This document shows positions 8,884 through 17,201 of a stretch of 64,000 bases of DNA, one piece after another. Numbering within the stretch: position 1 is the first letter of the stretch; every line of letters begins with the position of its first letter. The stretch spans positions 920,921 through 984,920 of the forward strand of contig NZ_LMDS01000001.1 of assembly GCF_001425865.1 (NCBI RefSeq). The letters run 5' to 3'. Position numbers and translations under genes: made by a program. Source of the stretch: Rhizobacter sp. Root404. Its GTDB lineage: Bacteria > Pseudomonadota > Gammaproteobacteria > Burkholderiales > Burkholderiaceae_C. The notes beneath the pieces were generated by a model. The model did not search any database. It saw only the letters and a list, made by a program, of their open reading frames with translations, and had not been told where the DNA came from.

Positions 8884-9318
8884 ATGAAGAAGATTCTTGC
8901 GGTTCTGCTGTTGACCGGCGGCGCCGTCGGCGCCGCCACGGCCCAGGTCGGCGTATCGATCGGCATCAACCAGCCGGGCGTCTACGGCCGCATCAACATC
9001 GGGGACGTGCCGCGGCCCGCCCTCGTCATGCCCCAACCGGTGCTGATCGCACCGCCGCGCGTCGCCGTTCAGGCCGCGCCGGTCTACCTGTACGTGCCGC
9101 CTGCACACCAGCAGAACTGGCGCCGCTATTGCGGGCGCTACAACGCCTGCGGCCAGCCGGTCTACTTCGTTCGCGACCAGTGGGTGCGGGAACGCTATGA
9201 GCATGAGCACCCCGGCTGGAATCGCGGCCGCCACAAGGGTTGGGACAAGCACGACAAGCACGACGACCGCGGGCACGGCCGCGGCAACGGGCACGGCAAG
9301 GGCCGCGGCAACGACTGA
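8884..9318 (+). CDS. Secreted His/Gly-rich basic protein of unknown function
   Basis: 144 aa. A clear signal peptide (MKKILAVLLLTGGAVGAATAQ) is followed by a Pro/Val-rich region, a central segment with two Cys (RRYCGRYNACGQPVYFV), and a tail with alternating His, Lys, Asp, Arg and Gly. GGAGAAGTC precedes the ATG. It resembles short periplasmic proteins common in betaproteobacteria that carry a YFVRDQWV-type motif; no function is established to my knowledge. The His-rich tail could bind metal, which is inference. Confidence 0.75.
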   Translation: MKKILAVLLLTGGAVGAATAQVGVSIGINQPGVYGRINIGDVPRPALVMPQPVLIAPPRVAVQAAPVYLYVPPAHQQNWRRYCGRYNACGQPVYFVRDQWVRERYEHEHPGWNRGRHKGWDKHDKHDDRGHGRGNGHGKGRGND

Positions 9319-9327
9319 CGCGCGGCG

Positions 9328-9573
9328 TCAGCCGACGATCATCCAGGTCAGTCCGACCGCGAACGCCAGTACTGCGAGCCAGAACGCGAGCGGTATCTCG
9401 TAGCCTGAGCGTCGGCGCGCCGGGCGTGGCGTCGGCATCGGGCCGAGCCACTCGCGTTCCAGCTTCGACCACTCGACCAGGCATGAATCCGCCGCCCAGG
9501 CGCTCGTGCCCCACTCGAGCTTGCGTTGGGGCTTGCCAGGGGGAAACGGGTCGGAGACGCGGATGGTGCGCAT
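9328..9573 (-). CDS. Small hypothetical protein with C-terminal membrane anchor
   Basis: 81 aa. A polar N-terminus rich in Pro and Trp (WGTSAWAADSCLVEWSKLEREW) is followed by a single C-terminal hydrophobic helix, LAFWLAVLAFAVGLTWMIVG. It resembles small tail-anchored proteins often seen next to housekeeping loci, but I do not recognise it. It converges on the secreted His-rich gene with a 9-nt gap. Confidence 0.5.
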   Translation of the reverse strand: MRTIRVSDPFPPGKPQRKLEWGTSAWAADSCLVEWSKLEREWLGPMPTPRPARRRSGYEIPLAFWLAVLAFAVGLTWMIVG

Positions 9574-9700
9574 GGCCGCATGATGGCTGCAGCCCCGCGG
9601 CGGCGAAAGGTCGAAAAGCGGACAAATCGCACTTCAATTGTCAAAAAGAGTGCTGAGATCCCGCGGCGCTCGAAGGCCCGGATGCGCCTCTGAATGACGA

Positions 9701-9732
9701 GAGGGTCAGCCGGCTGCTGCCTGCTGACCCTC
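9701..9732 (-). terminator. Hairpin downstream of tRNA-Thr
   Basis: GAGGGTCAGC (9701-9710) and GCTGACCCTC (9723-9732) form a perfect 10-bp stem with a 12-nt loop, starting 8 nt past the CCA end of the tRNA. There is no U-run, so termination or 3' processing is inferred from the stem and position. Confidence 0.6.
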
Positions 9733-9740
9733 GATGATTC

Positions 9741-9816
9741 TGGTGCCGGTGAGAAGAGTCGAACTCCCGACCTTCGCATTACGAATGCGCTGCTCTACCA
9801 ACTGAGCTACACCGGC
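9741..9816 (-). tRNA. tRNA-Thr (anticodon CGU)
   Basis: 76 nt including an encoded CCA. The acceptor stem GCCGGTG pairs with CACCGGC. The D-arm is GCTCAGTTGGTAGAGC, the anticodon loop TTCGTAA carries CGU, and the T-loop contains TTCGACT. The anticodon arm and flanks match the pattern of E. coli tRNA-Thr(CGU). It reads ACG threonine codons, common in this GC-rich genome. Confidence 0.97.
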
Positions 9817-9848
9817 CAAAACCAGCATTCTAGCCGATCAATCGGCCC

Positions 9849-11120
9849 CTATTTCAGCTCGAACGCGCCGAGCTTCTTCGCGACGGCGACGTTCTTCAGC
9901 GAGACATACACCGGCAGGCCGTTGCGGTACTTCGGGTAGTCCTCGCCCTGGATCAGCGGCGCGAGGTAGCGGCGGCATTTGTCGGTGATGCCGAAGCCGT
10001 CCTTCGTGATGAAGTCGCGCGGCATGAACTTCTCGACGTTGGCGACCTTCGCCAGCGGCGCGACACCGATCTTGTACTTGTACGGCACGTCGCTGATGCG
10101 GTCGATCGTCGGCATCACCGCGTTGTGGCCCTTCAGTGCCAGCTCGACCGCCTTCTGGCCGAGCTCGTAGGCCTGCTGCACGTCGGTCTTCGAGGCGATG
10201 TGGCGCGCCGCGCGCTGCAGGTAGTCGGCCACGGCCCAGTGGAACTTGTGGCCGAGCGCGCGCTTGACCATGTTCGCGACCACCGGGGCGGCGCCGCCCA
10301 GCTGCGCGTGGCCGAACGCGTCGCGGGCGCCCTGTTCGGCGAGGAAGGTGCCGTCGGCGTGGTGGCAGCCCTCGGAGACGACGACGGTGCAGAAGCCGTG
10401 CTCCTTGACCAGCTTGTCGACGCGGGCGAGAAACTTCTTCTCGTCGAACACGATCTCGGGGAACAGGATCACGACCGGGATGCCCTGGTCCTCGACCAGC
10501 CCGCCCGCGGCGGCGATCCAGCCCGCGTGGCGGCCCATCACCTCGACGACGAACACCTTGGTCGAGGTCTTGGCCATCGAGCGCACGTCGAACGAGGCTT
10601 CGAGCGTCGACACCGCGACGTACTTGGCGACGGACCCGAAGCCCGGGCAGCAGTCGGTGATCGGCAGGTCGTTGTCGATCGTCTTCGGCACGTGGATCGC
10701 CTGCAGCGGGTAGCCCATCTGCTCGCTGAGCTGGCTGACCTTGAAGCAGGTGTCGGCCGAATCGCCGCCGCCGTTGTAGAAGAAATAGCCGATGTCGTGG
10801 GCCTTGAAGACCTCGATCAGGCGCTCGTACTCGCGCCGGTGCGTGTCGAGCGACTTGAGCTTGTAGCGGCACGAACCGAACGCGCCCGACGGCGTCTGGC
10901 GCAGCGCCGCGATCGCGCTGGCCGACTCCTTGGTCGTGTCGATCAGGTCCTCGGTCAGCGCGCCGATGATGCCGTTGCGTCCGGCGTAGACCTTGCCGAT
11001 CTTGTCCTTGTGGGCGCGCGCGGTCTCGATCACGCCGCAGGCGGATGCGTTGATCACCGCCGTCACGCCGCCCGACTGGGCGTAGAACGCGTTCTTCTTT
11101 TTCTGGGTTTTCGTGGCCAT
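9849..11120 (-). CDS. pfp: Pyrophosphate-type 6-phosphofructokinase
   Basis: 423 aa; interconverts fructose 6-phosphate and fructose 1,6-bisphosphate in central carbon metabolism. The N-terminal loop AQSGGVTAVINAS, the nucleotide-site loop GGGDSADT and PKTIDNDLP are visible. An Asp in GGGDS where ATP enzymes have Gly, and the Lys of PKTIDND, are the known markers of pyrophosphate use; VEVMGRHAGW binds sugar phosphate. The start ATG begins MATKTQKKK and lies 19 nt after the pepN stop, so the two may be cotranscribed. PPi use makes the step reversible. Donor preference needs an assay. Confidence 0.88.
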   Translation of the reverse strand: MATKTQKKKNAFYAQSGGVTAVINASACGVIETARAHKDKIGKVYAGRNGIIGALTEDLIDTTKESASAIAALRQTPSGAFGSCRYKLKSLDTHRREYERLIEVFKAHDIGYFFYNGGGDSADTCFKVSQLSEQMGYPLQAIHVPKTIDNDLPITDCCPGFGSVAKYVAVSTLEASFDVRSMAKTSTKVFVVEVMGRHAGWIAAAGGLVEDQGIPVVILFPEIVFDEKKFLARVDKLVKEHGFCTVVVSEGCHHADGTFLAEQGARDAFGHAQLGGAAPVVANMVKRALGHKFHWAVADYLQRAARHIASKTDVQQAYELGQKAVELALKGHNAVMPTIDRISDVPYKYKIGVAPLAKVANVEKFMPRDFITKDGFGITDKCRRYLAPLIQGEDYPKYRNGLPVYVSLKNVAVAKKLGAFELK

Positions 11121-11139
11121 GGGGTCGGTTCCTTGCGGG

Positions 11140-13827
11140 TCAGGTCGTTGCCAGCGCGTTGGTGACGATCTCGCGCACGTTGGCGGAGAGGTCGGGCTTG
11201 GCGGCGACGCGCGCGATCGCCTCGCGCGCGGCACCGCGGTAGGGCTCGGCCAGCTGGCTCCAGCGGTCCAGCACGCGCGCGAAACGCGATGCGAGTTGCG
11301 GGTTGATGCCGTCGAGCTCCATCACATGGTCGGCCCAGAACACGTAGCCGGCCGCATCGGGGCGGTGGAACGCCGCCGGGTTGTGGGCGCAGAAGGTCGA
11401 GATCAGGCTGCGGGCCCGGTTCGGGTTGCGGATCGAGAAGTCCGGGTGCTTCAGCAACTGCTTGAAGCGCGCGAACACCTTGCCGTCGACCTCGGGCGCG
11501 CTCGCCTGGATCGCGAACCAGGTGTCGAGCACCAGCGGCTCGCGGTGGAACATCTCGTAGAAGCGGTACAGCGCCGGCTCCGCGTGCTGGGCGTGCGAGC
11601 GCACCAGCGCCTGCAGGGCGCCGAGCCGGTCGGTCATGTTGGTCGCGTCCTTGAAGCGCTGGTAGGCACGGCCCGGCCAGAGCGACTCGCCCTTCGCGAC
11701 CGAGTCGAGGCACAGCATCGCCAGCGCCCGGTTGGCCAACGCGCGCTGGCCGGACGACACCGGATCGGGCGAATAGCTGCCGGCGGGCTGATGGGTCTCG
11801 AAGGCCCATTCCCAGTCGGCGCGCAGCGTTTCGGCGAGCTGCCGCGTCACCGCCATGCGCGCCGCATGGATGCGCTTCGGGTCGACCGGGCTCGACTGCT
11901 CGGCCAGGTAGCCCTCGCTCGGCAGCGTCAGCACCAGGTCCTTGAATGCCGCGTCGAGCGTGGCGTGTCGCAACACGGCGCGCATCGCGTCGATGAACGG
12001 CGCATCGAGCGCGACCGGCGCGTCGCTGCGCGCGGCCGCCAGCAGCCGGCTGAGCGCCAGGCGTTGCCCGGCCTCCCAGCGGTTGAACGGATCGGCGTCG
12101 TGCTGCAGCAGCACCAGCAGGTCGGCGTCGCTCAGCCCGTCGACCAGCGTGACCGGCGCCGAGAAACCGCGAAGCAGCGACGGCACCGGCTCGACATCGA
12201 CATCGACGAATGTGAAGAACTGGCGCGCCTCCTCGAGCACGAGCACGCGTTCGGTCGGCGCTGCCGCGTCGGCGGCCTCGTCTTCGAGGCGGAGCGGCAG
12301 TGCGCGGCCGTCGCGGCCGATTAGGCCGATCGCGAGCGGGATCACGTAGGGCTCCTTCGGCGACTCGCCCGCGGCCGAGCCGACCTGTTCGATGCCGAGC
12401 GTGTAGGTGCGCGACGGCGCGTCGTAGCGCCCGCGCGCGGTCACGCGCGGGGTGCCGGCCTGCGAGTACCAGCGCTTGAACTGCGGCAGCGTTCGTGCCA
12501 GCGCCGATTGCGGGTTCGCGTCGGCGATCGCCTGCGCGAAATCGTCGCAGGTCACGGCCTGGCCGTCGAAGCGCTCGAAGTACAGCGACATGCCGGCGGC
12601 GAAGCCTTCGCGCCCGACCAGCGTGAACATCATCCGCACGACCTCGGCACCCTTCTCGTAGACCGTCGGGGTGTAGAAGTTGTTGATCTCGACATAGCTG
12701 TCCGGACGCACCGGGTGGGCCATCGGGCCGGCGTCCTCCGGGAACTGTATGTCGCGCAACTTGCGCACGTCCTCGATCCGCTTGACGGCGCGGGCGCTCG
12801 GGCTGCCCGCCATGTCCATGCTGAATTCCTGATCGCGGAAGACCGTCAGGCCTTCCTTCAGGCTGAGCTGGAACCAGTCGCGGCAGGTGATGCGGTTGCC
12901 GGTCCAGTTGTGGAAGTACTCGTGGCCGACGACCGATTCGATGTCGGCATAGTTGTCGTCCGTCGCGGTGGCCGGCGAGGCCAGCACGTACTTGGTGTTG
13001 AACAGGTTCAGGCCCTTGTTCTCCATCGCGCCGGCGTTGTAGTCCTCGACCGCGACGATCATGAAGCGCTCCAGGTCGAGCGGCAGCTTGAAGCGCGCCT
13101 CGTCCCAGACGATCGACGCGATCAGCGAGTTCATCGCGTGCTCGGTCTTGTCCAGGTCACCGCGGCGCACGAAGACCTGCAGCAGGTGGTCCTTGCCGGC
13201 GCGCGTGCGGATCTGCTGCTGGCGCGCGACCAGGTCGGCCGCGACCAGCGCGAACAGGTAGCTCGGCTTCGGGAACGGGTCGTGCCATTTCGCGAAATGG
13301 CGCCCGCCGTCGAGCTCGCCTTCCTCGAGCAGGTTGCCGTTGGACAGCAGCACCGGGTACGCCGCCTTCGCGGCGCGCAGCGTGACGGTGTAGACCGCCA
13401 TCACGTCGGGTCGGTCCAGGAAGTACGTGATGCGGCGGAAGCCCTCGGCCTCGCACTGCGTGAAGAAGCCGCCGCCCGAGGTGTACAGGCCCGACAGCTG
13501 GGTGTTCTTCGCCGGCGCGCAGGTGTTGCGGATCTCGAGCGTGAACGGCCCGGCGGGCAGGTCCTGCAGCGCGTCGATCACCAGCAGGCCGTCCTCGTGG
13601 CGGAACGACACCGAGGCGCCGTTGACCGACACCCGCGTCAGGTTCAGCTCCTCGCCGTGCAGGCGCAGGGCCTGCGCGGGCACGTCCAGGTTGCGCTCGA
13701 CCTGCATGCGGCTGACCACCATAGTCTTGGCCGGGTCGAGGTCGAACGTCAGGTCGACGCTGCGGATCCAGTAGGCGGGAGCCGTGTAGTCGGCGCGGTG
13801 GATCAGGGCGGCGGTGCCTTCACGCAT
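11140..13827 (-). CDS. pepN: Aminopeptidase N
   Basis: 895 aa, the usual length for bacterial PepN of the M1 family. GAMEN (266-270) binds the substrate N-terminus, HEYFH (302-306) plus Glu325 bind zinc, and the C-terminal helical domain is complete. It is cytoplasmic and removes N-terminal residues from peptides. The start overlaps the end of the HAD phosphatase gene by 8 nt, so it lies in a prfB-HAD-pepN-pfp string on the minus strand. Confidence 0.96.
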   Translation of the reverse strand: MREGTAALIHRADYTAPAYWIRSVDLTFDLDPAKTMVVSRMQVERNLDVPAQALRLHGEELNLTRVSVNGASVSFRHEDGLLVIDALQDLPAGPFTLEIRNTCAPAKNTQLSGLYTSGGGFFTQCEAEGFRRITYFLDRPDVMAVYTVTLRAAKAAYPVLLSNGNLLEEGELDGGRHFAKWHDPFPKPSYLFALVAADLVARQQQIRTRAGKDHLLQVFVRRGDLDKTEHAMNSLIASIVWDEARFKLPLDLERFMIVAVEDYNAGAMENKGLNLFNTKYVLASPATATDDNYADIESVVGHEYFHNWTGNRITCRDWFQLSLKEGLTVFRDQEFSMDMAGSPSARAVKRIEDVRKLRDIQFPEDAGPMAHPVRPDSYVEINNFYTPTVYEKGAEVVRMMFTLVGREGFAAGMSLYFERFDGQAVTCDDFAQAIADANPQSALARTLPQFKRWYSQAGTPRVTARGRYDAPSRTYTLGIEQVGSAAGESPKEPYVIPLAIGLIGRDGRALPLRLEDEAADAAAPTERVLVLEEARQFFTFVDVDVEPVPSLLRGFSAPVTLVDGLSDADLLVLLQHDADPFNRWEAGQRLALSRLLAAARSDAPVALDAPFIDAMRAVLRHATLDAAFKDLVLTLPSEGYLAEQSSPVDPKRIHAARMAVTRQLAETLRADWEWAFETHQPAGSYSPDPVSSGQRALANRALAMLCLDSVAKGESLWPGRAYQRFKDATNMTDRLGALQALVRSHAQHAEPALYRFYEMFHREPLVLDTWFAIQASAPEVDGKVFARFKQLLKHPDFSIRNPNRARSLISTFCAHNPAAFHRPDAAGYVFWADHVMELDGINPQLASRFARVLDRWSQLAEPYRGAAREAIARVAAKPDLSANVREIVTNALATT

Positions 13828-14509
13828 CTTGCTTGTCCTTGTTGTGCAGGCGCAGGCGGTGGTCCCTCGTGAGGTCCGCCAGCGCGAGGGTCGTGAAATC
13901 GGGGGCGATCGCGATCAGGTTGTCGAACGCGTCGAAGTGTTCGGCGGCGAGCGTGGTCGTCAGCGCCACCGCCTGCATGCCGGCGCGGCGCGCCGCCTCG
14001 ACACCGAGCGGCGCGTCCTCGAACACGACGCAGTCGTGCGGGTCCATGCCCAGTCGCCGTGCGGCCTCGAGAAAGATGTCCGGGTGCGGCTTGCCCCTCA
14101 AGCCGTCGGCCGGGCTGACGACATGCTCGACCCAACCGTCGATGCCGTGCAGCCGGAATGCCAGCGCCATGTTGGGTACCGTCGACGCGGTGCACACCGC
14201 GAGCCGCAGCCCTTGCGCGCGCGCGCCTTCGACGAAGGCCTTCGCGCCGCCGATCAACGCCAGCGACTGCGCCGCGATCTCGCGGTACAGCGCTTCCTTT
14301 TCGTCGGCCATGGCGACGTGCTCTGCCACCGATTGCGCCGGGAACAGGTCGGCCAGGATCTCGGCGTTCGAGCGGCCCGCGGTGGCCGCGAAGAACTCCG
14401 ACGAGTCCATCGCCAGCCCGCGCCGCGCGTACCACGCGTCCCACGCGCTCTGGTGGTGCGGCATGCTGTCGATCAGCGTGCCGTCGAGGTCGAACAGCAG
14501 CGCCTTCAT
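13820..14509 (-). CDS. HAD-family phosphatase (beta-phosphoglucomutase-like)
   Basis: 229 aa. Motif I is FDLDGTLID (nucleophile D7, acid D9). The helical cap is of the phosphoglucomutase/phosphatase type. Motif II is AVCTAST, then the Lys of [11 protein letters not shown], then motif [14 protein letters not shown]. Substrate is probably a small sugar phosphate. The ATG overlaps the prfB stop (ATGA), and the stop overlaps pepN by 8 nt. Confidence 0.9.
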   Translation of the reverse strand: MKALLFDLDGTLIDSMPHHQSAWDAWYARRGLAMDSSEFFAATAGRSNAEILADLFPAQSVAEHVAMADEKEALYREIAAQSLALIGGAKAFVEGARAQGLRLAVCTASTVPNMALAFRLHGIDGWVEHVVSPADGLRGKPHPDIFLEAARRLGMDPHDCVVFEDAPLGVEAARRAGMQAVALTTTLAAEHFDAFDNLIAIAPDFTTLALADLTRDHRLRLHNKDKQDA

Positions 14510-15610
14510 ACGCCCTGTTTCAGCGACGCTTCGATGAAGGGATCGAGATCGCCGTCCAGCACCTTCTGCGTGTTGCTGATCTCGACGTTCGTGCGCAGGT
14601 CCTTGATCCGGCTCTGGTCGAGCACGTACGAGCGGATCTGGTGGCCCCAGCCGACGTCGGTCTTGGTGTCCTCGAGCTTCTGCTGCTCTTCCATGCGCTT
14701 GCGCATCTCGAAGTCGTACAGGCGCGAACGCAGCCGCTTCCACGCGACGTCGCGGTTGCTGTGCTGGCTGCGGCCGTCCTGGCACTGCACGACGATGCCG
14801 GTCGGGATGTGCGTGAGCCGCACCGCCGAGTCGGTCTTGTTGATGTGCTGGCCGCCGGCGCCGCTGGCGCGGAAGGTGTCGGTGCGCACGTCGCTCGGGT
14901 TGATCTCGATCTCGACCGTGTCGTCCACCTCCGGGTAGACGAACAGGCTCGCGAAGCTGGTGTGGCGCCCGCCGGCAGAATCGAACGGGCTCTTGCGGAC
15001 CAGGCGGTGCACGCCGGTCTCGGTGCGCAGCAGGCCGAACGCGTAGTCGCCCTCGACCTTGATGGTCGCGCTCTTGATGCCGGCGATGTCACCCGGCGTC
15101 TCGTCCTCCATCGTCGTCTTGAAGCCCTTGCGCTCGGCGTACTTCAGGTACTGGCGCAGCAGCATGCCGGCCCAGTCGCAGGCCTCGGTGCCGCCGGCGC
15201 CGGCCTGGATGTCGATGAAGCAGTTGCTGGGGTCGGCCGGGTTGTTGAACATCCGGCGGAACTCGAGCTGCGCCACGGTCTCCTCGAGCTTGGCGGCGTC
15301 GTCGCGGATCGCCAGCAGGCCGGCGTCGTCGCCTTCCTCCTTGGACATCTCGAACAGCTCGGTGTTGTCCGACAGGTTGCTCGTCAGGTGGTCGATGGTC
15401 TGGACCACCGTCTCCAGCATGCGCTTCTCGCGGCCCAGCTCCTGGGCGCGCTTGGGATCGTCCCAGACCTTGGGGTTCTCGAGCGCGGCGTTGACCTCGT
15501 TCAGTCGCAGTGCTTTGCGATCGTAGTCAAAGATACCCCCGGAGGTCGACCGTGCGCTTCGTCAGGTCGGCCAGGGTGTTGCCGATGGCATTGATGTGTT
15601 CGACGTCCAT
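14506..15610 (-). CDS. prfB: Peptide chain release factor 2, with programmed +1 frameshift
   Basis: Two overlapping reading frames give a 367-aa RF2. The first 27 codons from ATG 15610 ([16 protein letters not shown]) end at an in-frame TGA at 15527-15529 within GGGGGTATCTTTGAC, the classical slippery CUU-UGA-C site with an upstream Shine-Dalgarno-like G-run. Reading resumes in +1 at GAC (15526-15528) to 14506. SPF (about 207-209), which recognises UGA/UAA stops, and GGQ (about 252-254), which triggers hydrolysis, are intact. RF2 autoregulates through this stop. The 4-nt overlap with the HAD gene suggests coupling. Confidence 0.97.
15526..15541 (-). promoter_or_regulatory. prfB: prfB programmed frameshift site
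   Basis: On the minus strand the G-run, TAT, CTT, TGA and C line up as in E. coli prfB. The early UGA is codon 28. When RF2 is scarce the ribosome slips by +1 and full-length RF2 is made. Confidence 0.95.
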
Positions 15611-15682
15611 GAATCGCTTTCGTGAGGCGGAGCCTGTGCGGCTCGAAGCGCGCGATTTTACGTTGCGCGCCGATGCCCCTCG

Positions 15683-16636
15683 TCAGGCGTCCAGGAAGGC
15701 CTCGAGCCGCTGCGCCAGCGCCTCCGGCTGGTCGTGATGCAGCATGTGGCCGGCCGGCGAAAGGGTGTGGCGCTCGACCTGCTTCACGACCGAAAGCCGC
15801 TCGTGGAACTCGGCCTTGGTGTAGCGCGTGCCCCACCAGCGCGAGATGTCGGTCTGGTCGCCCTCGACCCACAGCACCGGGGCCTCGATCATCTTCCAGG
15901 TCTCGAGCACCTCGTCGCGCTGGTACAGCGTCGGCGTGCCGCGCTTGTGGGCCGGATCGCCGAGGATCTCGAAGCGGTCGTCGGCCCCGGCTCGGGTGAC
16001 CCGGCGCGACCAGTGCTGGGCCAGCCAGGCCGCGCGCTGCGGCGGCAGCAGCGGGTTGGTTTTGCGCAGCCGGTCGGCGACCTCGTCCAGCGTCGCGTAG
16101 TCGCGCAGCGCGACCGGCTGCTTCAGCTCGTCCAGCCACTGCACGATGCGCTTCGGCGATTGCGCGGGCTTCGTCGCCGGCATGCCGAAGCCTTCGAGGT
16201 TCACCAACCGGCGGATGCGCTGCGGGCGCAGCCCGGCGTAGAGCATCACCGCGTTGCCGCCCATGCTGTGGCCGAGCAGGTCGATCGGGTTGGATCGGGG
16301 AAAGAGCGGCGCGGCGTCGAAGAACAGCAGGTCGAGGGCCGCGTCGAGGTCGCCGAGGTAGTCGGGCAGCCAGTACGTGTCGGTCGCGGGTGAGTCCGTG
16401 AGGCCGAAGCCGCGCCAGTCGAACGCGAGCACATGGCGGTCGGTCGGCAGCGCGTCGACGACGAACTGGAACGACGCCGCCACGTCCATCCAGCCGTGCT
16501 GCATCAGCAGCGGCGGGCGATCGGGCGTGACCATCGAGTCGTCGCCCCATTCGAGCACGTGGTGGCGCAGGCCGCGCACGGTGATGAAGCGGCTGCGGCT
16601 GGGGCGCCGCACGGTGTAGGGATCGGTCGTCGTCAT
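15683..16636 (-). CDS. Alpha/beta-fold hydrolase
   Basis: 317 aa. The oxyanion-side HGWMD (47-51), the nucleophile elbow GHSMGG with Ser124, and a C-terminal AGHMLHHDQP holding the likely catalytic His297 are visible. The fold suggests an esterase or a C-C bond hydrolase; the substrate is unknown. The ATG at 16636 is divergent from the acetyltransferase across 70 nt. prfB lies 72 nt upstream on the same strand. Confidence 0.88.
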   Translation of the reverse strand: MTTTDPYTVRRPSRSRFITVRGLRHHVLEWGDDSMVTPDRPPLLMQHGWMDVAASFQFVVDALPTDRHVLAFDWRGFGLTDSPATDTYWLPDYLGDLDAALDLLFFDAAPLFPRSNPIDLLGHSMGGNAVMLYAGLRPQRIRRLVNLEGFGMPATKPAQSPKRIVQWLDELKQPVALRDYATLDEVADRLRKTNPLLPPQRAAWLAQHWSRRVTRAGADDRFEILGDPAHKRGTPTLYQRDEVLETWKMIEAPVLWVEGDQTDISRWWGTRYTKAEFHERLSVVKQVERHTLSPAGHMLHHDQPEALAQRLEAFLDA

Positions 16637-16706
16637 GCGCGGCACTGTACGCGGCGCAGCGCAAGCGCGCTGTCGGCGCGGCGACAGCCGATGCGAGAAT
16701 GCGCCG

Positions 16707-17201
16707 ATGACTCCAGCCCTGCCATTCACCCTGCGCAACGCCGAACTTCGGGACGTCGGCGCGATCGTGCAGCTGATCCGCGACCTGGCCGAATTCGAAC
16801 AGCTGACCCACCTGCTGCAGGTCACCCCCGAGAAGCTGCGCCCGCAGCTGTTCGGCGAGCGCCCCGCGGCCGAGGCGCTGGTGGCGGAGCGGGGCGGCGA
16901 AGTCGTCGCGTTCGCGCTGTTCTTCACCAACTTCTCGACCTTTCTGGCGCAGCCGGGGCTGTACCTGGAAGACCTGTACGTCAAGCCCGAGCACCGCGGT
17001 GCCGGCATCGGACGCGCGCTGCTGAAGCGCCTGGCCGGGCTTGCGAGGGAGCGCCAGTACGGTCGCTTCGAGTGGAGCGTGCTCGACTGGAACGAGAACG
17101 CGATCCGCTTCTACCAGGGCATGGGGGCGACGGTGATGCCCGAGTGGCGCATCTGCCGCGTCACCGGCGACGCGCTGCAGGCGATGGGCGAAACCGCATG
17201 A
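16707..17201 (+). CDS. GNAT-family N-acetyltransferase
   Basis: 164 aa. Acetyl-CoA-binding motif A is visible as LYVKPEHRGAGIGRALLKRL, followed by DWNENAIRFYQGMGA. The layout resembles the spermidine/diamine (SAT-like) branch, so an amine or amino acid substrate is likely, not shown. The ATG at 16707 gives the family length. The stop overlaps the start of the acyl-CoA synthetase (ATGA). Confidence 0.9.
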   Translation: MTPALPFTLRNAELRDVGAIVQLIRDLAEFEQLTHLLQVTPEKLRPQLFGERPAAEALVAERGGEVVAFALFFTNFSTFLAQPGLYLEDLYVKPEHRGAGIGRALLKRLAGLARERQYGRFEWSVLDWNENAIRFYQGMGATVMPEWRICRVTGDALQAMGETA

